From: Henriciella sp045287255
GTDB taxonomy: Bacteria; Pseudomonadota; Alphaproteobacteria; Caulobacterales; Hyphomonadaceae
Direction: 5' to 3'
Length of the DNA: 64,000 bases
Assembly (NCBI RefSeq): GCF_045287255.1
Contig: NZ_CP137142.1
Location: 2,356,001 to 2,420,000, forward strand
Below are positions 60,974-64,000 of the stretch, piece after piece. How positions within the stretch are numbered: the stretch's first letter is position 1; the number at the start of each line of letters is the position of its first letter. The translations under genes and the position numbers were made by a program. Under the pieces are notes generated by a model. That model was given only the letters and a program-made list of their open reading frames with translations, was not told the DNA's origin and did no database searches.

Positions 60974-61687
60974 CTAGAATGGTAGAACTTTATCGAGCAG
61001 GCGCACGCCGGCTTTACGTTGGACGGGCGCAGTCGCCTCACCACTGCTGACATAGGTCAGGCGGGCATCGGCAATCTGATCATAGGACACGGTATTGGAT
61101 CGGGTAATATCCTGCGCCCGGATCACCCCGGACACTTCGAGGTAGCGCACCTCATTGCTGACGCGGATTTGCTGATAGCCCTGAATGATCAGGTTACCGG
61201 ATGGCTCAATGCCAATCACTCGACAAGCCAGCTTGAACTCGATCTTCTCAGCCCGGTTGACAGAGCCGCCGCCATTCAGCGTCGATCCGCGATCAATATT
61301 CATTGCCGGGTTCAGCGTTCCAGAACCTGGCAGGATCGTATCGGCAACACTGTTCAAGCCGAACAAGGCGCCAATGCTCAATTCATCCGTAGATGCCCGG
61401 TTGCGGGTCAGCGAGTTCTGCAAGCTCGCCTCGTCGTCCATCTCGACCAGAACCGTCAGCAGATCACCAATATCCTTGGCCCGGCGCATACTCAGCAAGG
61501 CGTCCGGGCTGGTCTCCCATAGAGAGGCATTCTGAGCGGTTGATTTCGGCTCTGAAAACGCTGTTGGCACATACTGGACCTGCGTTGGCTGCTGATACGA
61601 AATCGGCGGCGGCACAGCGGCTTTTGGGGCTGAAGAACAGCCTGCAGCGGCGCCAAGGATGAGAGTAAGGGTCAGGGCCTGTTTCAT
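60974..61687 (-). CDS. flgH: Flagellar L-ring protein FlgH
   Basis: Outer-membrane ring lipoprotein of 237 residues. Signal MKQALTLTLILGAAAGC with lipobox AAGC. Typical regions are SLWETSPDALLSMRRAKDIGDLLTVLV, GSGSVNR-like GGGSVNRAEKIEFKLACRVIG, and EVRYLEVSGVIRAQDI. Start at 61687 gives an ATGA overlap with the flgA stop; five codons upstream are open but less likely. Confidence 0.95.
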   Translation of the reverse strand: MKQALTLTLILGAAAGCSSAPKAAVPPPISYQQPTQVQYVPTAFSEPKSTAQNASLWETSPDALLSMRRAKDIGDLLTVLVEMDDEASLQNSLTRNRASTDELSIGALFGLNSVADTILPGSGTLNPAMNIDRGSTLNGGGSVNRAEKIEFKLACRVIGIEPSGNLIIQGYQQIRVSNEVRYLEVSGVIRAQDITRSNTVSYDQIADARLTYVSSGEATAPVQRKAGVRLLDKVLPF

Positions 61688-62088
61688 TTTGCTAGGATCC
61701 ATCCGTCTTCGGTCACCGTTCCGCTGATGACTTTCCTTGATTGCGTGTTCATCACTTCAACTGTTTCACCCAGGCCCGCTTCGCCAAGCGCGCGCGCCGA
61801 GATAATAATTTCCAGAGCGCCGGACTGATACCGGACCGAGACGATCTGATTACGCCGCACCATGCGCTTCACGCGGGTATTGGTGGGCTGGATCGCCTGC
61901 CCTGGATAGACGGTGCGCTTCACTTCCCGGCCGAACAGGCTCTGGCCTGCGTCGATATCACCTTCAGCGCGGGCATTGGCATTTGTAATCACATCACCGG
62001 ATCGCAAGACCTCGGTGGCGACCAGCGATGATGTGTCGAGCAAAGCCGCTGACAGACCAAAGCCAAGAGAAACCAGAATGCTCATCAT
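61684..62088 (-). CDS. flgA: Flagellar P-ring chaperone FlgA
   Basis: Periplasmic protein of 134 residues with a signal peptide and an SAF domain (LRSGDVITNANAR, VYPGQAIQPTNTRVKRMVRRNQIV, GTVTEDGWILAK). E. coli FlgA has about 219 residues; this short, SAF-only form is usual in alphaproteobacteria. flgI, its substrate, is not in the window. Confidence 0.92.
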   Translation of the reverse strand: MMSILVSLGFGLSAALLDTSSLVATEVLRSGDVITNANARAEGDIDAGQSLFGREVKRTVYPGQAIQPTNTRVKRMVRRNQIVSVRYQSGALEIIISARALGEAGLGETVEVMNTQSRKVISGTVTEDGWILAK

Positions 62089-62092
62089 GGCG

Positions 62093-62878
62093 CTACCTCA
62101 GCCGGGTTGTCGCCGCCAACATCTCATCCGATGCTGTGATGACTTTTGAGTTCAACTCATAGCCACGTTGGGCTTCGATCAGTTCAGAGATTTCCTGAAC
62201 CACATCAACCCCGGAATCTTCCAGATAGCCCTGACGGAACGTCCCGACGCCCTCTGAGCCGGCCACCAGACGGTTTGCTGCGCCAGAGGCTTCGGTTTCC
62301 TTGAACATGTTGTCGCCCATCGCCTCAAGGCCCTTTTCGTTGATGAAACGGACCAGAGAAATTGTGCCAATCGGCTGTCCGGCCGTAGCATCATCAAAAT
62401 AGGCGACGACCTCACCATCCCGGCTGACGGTAACCCGGCTGGCATCCTCAGGGATGACGATCCCATCGGCCAGCGGATAGCCATCCATGGTCACAATCTC
62501 GCCTTCAGCGCTGCGGTTCAACTTGCCATCGCGGGTATAGGCTGGCTCACCGGAAGGTAGGGTGATTTCCAGAAACCCGATCCCATCAATCGCCAGATCG
62601 AGTTCAGCCCCGGTCTCTCGCAAGGCGCCCTGCGTAATTTCCATGGAAACGGTCGATGGCCGTACCCCGGTGCCGACCTGAATCCCAGCCGGGACAAGAT
62701 TGCCCGTTTGTGAAGCCAGTGTGCCCGGTGTGACCACTTGTTGATAGGCGAGATCGGAGAATTCAGCCGTTCGCGGTCGATAGGCCGCGGTGCTCATGTT
62801 TGCGATATTGTTCGAGATAACATCGACGCGCATCTGTTGCGCTGCCATCCCTGTCGCTGCAATTTGTAAAGACTTCAT
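62093..62878 (-). CDS. flgG: Flagellar distal rod protein FlgG
   Basis: Rod protein of 261 residues. MKSLQIAATGMAAQQMRVDVISNNIANMSTAAYR is the standard N-terminal motif; GIGFLEITLPSGEPAYTRDGKLNR and the C-terminal NVDVVQEI-like GVDVVQEISELIEAQRGYELNSKVI complete the match. Length equals E. coli FlgG (260). Confidence 0.97.
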   Translation of the reverse strand: MKSLQIAATGMAAQQMRVDVISNNIANMSTAAYRPRTAEFSDLAYQQVVTPGTLASQTGNLVPAGIQVGTGVRPSTVSMEITQGALRETGAELDLAIDGIGFLEITLPSGEPAYTRDGKLNRSAEGEIVTMDGYPLADGIVIPEDASRVTVSRDGEVVAYFDDATAGQPIGTISLVRFINEKGLEAMGDNMFKETEASGAANRLVAGSEGVGTFRQGYLEDSGVDVVQEISELIEAQRGYELNSKVITASDEMLAATTRLR

Positions 62879-62910
62879 CGGCTTCTCCTATCCTCTGTCT
62901 GTCCTATTTC

Positions 62911-63627
62911 TTATTGTTGGTTGCGCACCGCCGAGATTAACTGGGTGAGACGCTGGTCTTCGCGATCCATCATGGCCTGTCCGGCCTCATAGGCGCGTTG
63001 AACTTCAATCATCCGGGCAACTTCGAGCACGGGCGACACATTGGATTGCTCCAGCGCCCCTTGCAGCATGCGTGGGTTCTCAATCGGTTGAGTGTCCCCT
63101 TGCGCGATAAACAATGTGTCAGCATCGCGCTGCAAAGCACCTTCGGTCTGCACAACGCCAATCTGATCCACAATCGCGCCATCCGCGCTGATCGTGCCGT
63201 CACTTGAAATCGTCAGTTGCGCGGCTTCAGGCGGCACTGTGATCGGGGCCCCGCCCGCGCTGAGAACCTGATAACCATTCTGATCAATCAATGTGCCATC
63301 TGCATTAAGCTGGAAGTGACCAGCACGGGTCAGGCGAACGCCGCGATCCGTTTCCACAGAGAAGAACCCCTCGCCCTGCAAGGCGACATCAAACTGACCG
63401 CCGGTAAACCTTAGGCTGCCCTGATCAAGCTGCAGCGAGTCCGCGGCAAGCCGCCCCATCGAGAGCGAGCCATTCTGCTGGCCCGTCGGGACGATAAATT
63501 CAGAAAAAACAGCCTTATCGGCCTTGTAGCCGGTCGTGCTGGAGTTTGCGAGATTGTTCGCAATCATCCGCATCTCAAGCGACAGACCATCCTGCCGGGA
63601 AATTGCCGCATAGATTGGATTAGACAT
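62911..63627 (-). CDS. flgF: Flagellar rod protein FlgF
   Basis: Rod protein of 238 residues. Similar architecture to FlgG, with ISRQDGLSLEMRMIANNLANSSTTGYKAD at the start, GEGFFSVETDRGVRLTRAGHFQLN, and SNVSPVLEVARMIEVQRAYE at the end. Stop-start overlap (TGATG) with the upstream unknown gene. Confidence 0.96.
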   Translation of the reverse strand: MSNPIYAAISRQDGLSLEMRMIANNLANSSTTGYKADKAVFSEFIVPTGQQNGSLSMGRLAADSLQLDQGSLRFTGGQFDVALQGEGFFSVETDRGVRLTRAGHFQLNADGTLIDQNGYQVLSAGGAPITVPPEAAQLTISSDGTISADGAIVDQIGVVQTEGALQRDADTLFIAQGDTQPIENPRMLQGALEQSNVSPVLEVARMIEVQRAYEAGQAMMDREDQRLTQLISAVRNQQ

Positions 63628-63999
63628 CAGGACGTCTCCTCAAGCATAGGGCGAGTTGTGCTAACCGGTCGGCTCAGAATGCTGTTCGCGCGCGACAGGG
63701 CGGGCGCTGGCGCACGCGCGTCTCGCACCGATAGGCTGGCCGCCTTGATGGCTTTGATACGCGCCACACGTTGCGACAGGGCCGGGTCATCCGCCGCCAG
63801 AACCTGATCATAGGCCTGATCACTGACCAGCCACTGATCTGACAAGGCATCGGCCTCGATCAGCTCCAGCAATTGCTCGGGATGCTCTGCCAGGGTTGCT
63901 TCAGCAAGCTGGACACGGTCCGTATCGCCAAGGGCCACGCCGCTGCGCCCGGCCAGCAAGGCCAGGGTTACGCTATCTGGTGAAGTGGACGCCAAGTCA
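63627..63999 (-). CDS. Unknown protein at the head of the flgF operon (5' partial)
   Basis: At least 123 residues, open to the window edge, so the true start is probably outside. Ala-, Leu-, Asp- and Ser-rich, without signal peptide or membrane segment; helical parts LAEATLAEHPEQLLELIEADALSDQWLVSDQAYDQV and RVARIKAIKAASLSVRDA. I do not recognise it. The last base of its stop overlaps the flgF start, so it is translated with the rod genes and probably has a flagellar role. Confidence 0.6.
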   Translation of the reverse strand, partial: DLASTSPDSVTLALLAGRSGVALGDTDRVQLAEATLAEHPEQLLELIEADALSDQWLVSDQAYDQVLAADDPALSQRVARIKAIKAASLSVRDARAPAPALSRANSILSRPVSTTRPMLEETS

Positions 64000-64000
64000 T

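Overview
The window is a 64 kb stretch of chromosome from an alphaproteobacterium, most likely of the Caulobacterales/Hyphomonadaceae type. The evidence is a FlaF-FlbT-flagellin module, an F0 ATP synthase with separate b and b' subunits, a tRNA-His with discriminator A73 and no encoded G-1, CtrA-like boxes at flagellar and cell-division promoters, and a CC_3452-type secreted protein. Coding density is very high. No insertion sequence, prophage, CRISPR array, rRNA or toxin-antitoxin pair was seen, so this reads as core chromosome with some catabolic accessory genes.

Layout: 1-6.5 kb has an alpha-2-macroglobulin (5' end outside the window), pbpC and a phosphotransferase. 6.5-13 kb has a Baeyer-Villiger-type monooxygenase, tRNA-His, an OmpA-like porin with 28 consecutive prolines, an Mpo1-like protein overlapping a haloalkane dehalogenase tail to tail, a small secreted protein and an acyl-CoA dehydrogenase. 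At 13.1-14.4 kb a TadG-like von Willebrand protein lies behind a sigma-54 promoter. 14.4-19.1 kb holds the glycine-cleavage operon (gcvT-H-PA-PB) behind a tandem glycine riboswitch. 19.7-22.4 kb holds atpI-B-E-F'-F on the minus strand. 22.5-34 kb is a mix: DUF983, an HI0933-type flavoprotein, katG, DUF454, PilZ, hisI, a CoA-transferase divergent from HMG-CoA lyase, nnrD, a DUF885 lipoprotein, a Fur-box-preceded bfd and a ligase-associated exonuclease without its ligase. 34-40.6 kb has an ELM1-type gene and the distal dcw cluster on the minus strand (ddl-ftsQ-ftsA-ftsZ, then lpxC). 40.8-46.8 kb has a TonB-dependent receptor, a nuclease-like lipoprotein, a CYP153-type P450, DUF2244, nth and an XRE regulator.

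47.2-64 kb is a flagellar cluster. Minus-strand flgB-flgC-fliE-fliQ-flhA-fliR-flhB plus a small coiled-coil protein makes the rod base and export gate. Plus-strand fliI is divergent from it. Minus-strand rod-binding protein, FlgN-like protein, flagellin, flaF, flbT and DUF1217 handle the filament and its post-transcriptional control. Plus-strand fliK-flgD handle the hook. Minus-strand unknown-flgF-flgG-flgA-flgH-fliL make the rod and L-ring. The two divergent promoter regions in this cluster share a 30-bp element (23/30 identical), the most notable unexplained signal here. CYP153, haloalkane dehalogenase, the flavin monooxygenase and acyl-CoA dehydrogenase suggest oxidation of alkanes or halogenated hydrocarbons, but these genes are scattered, not one operon. 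I found no clear-cut novel system; the best leads are regulatory.
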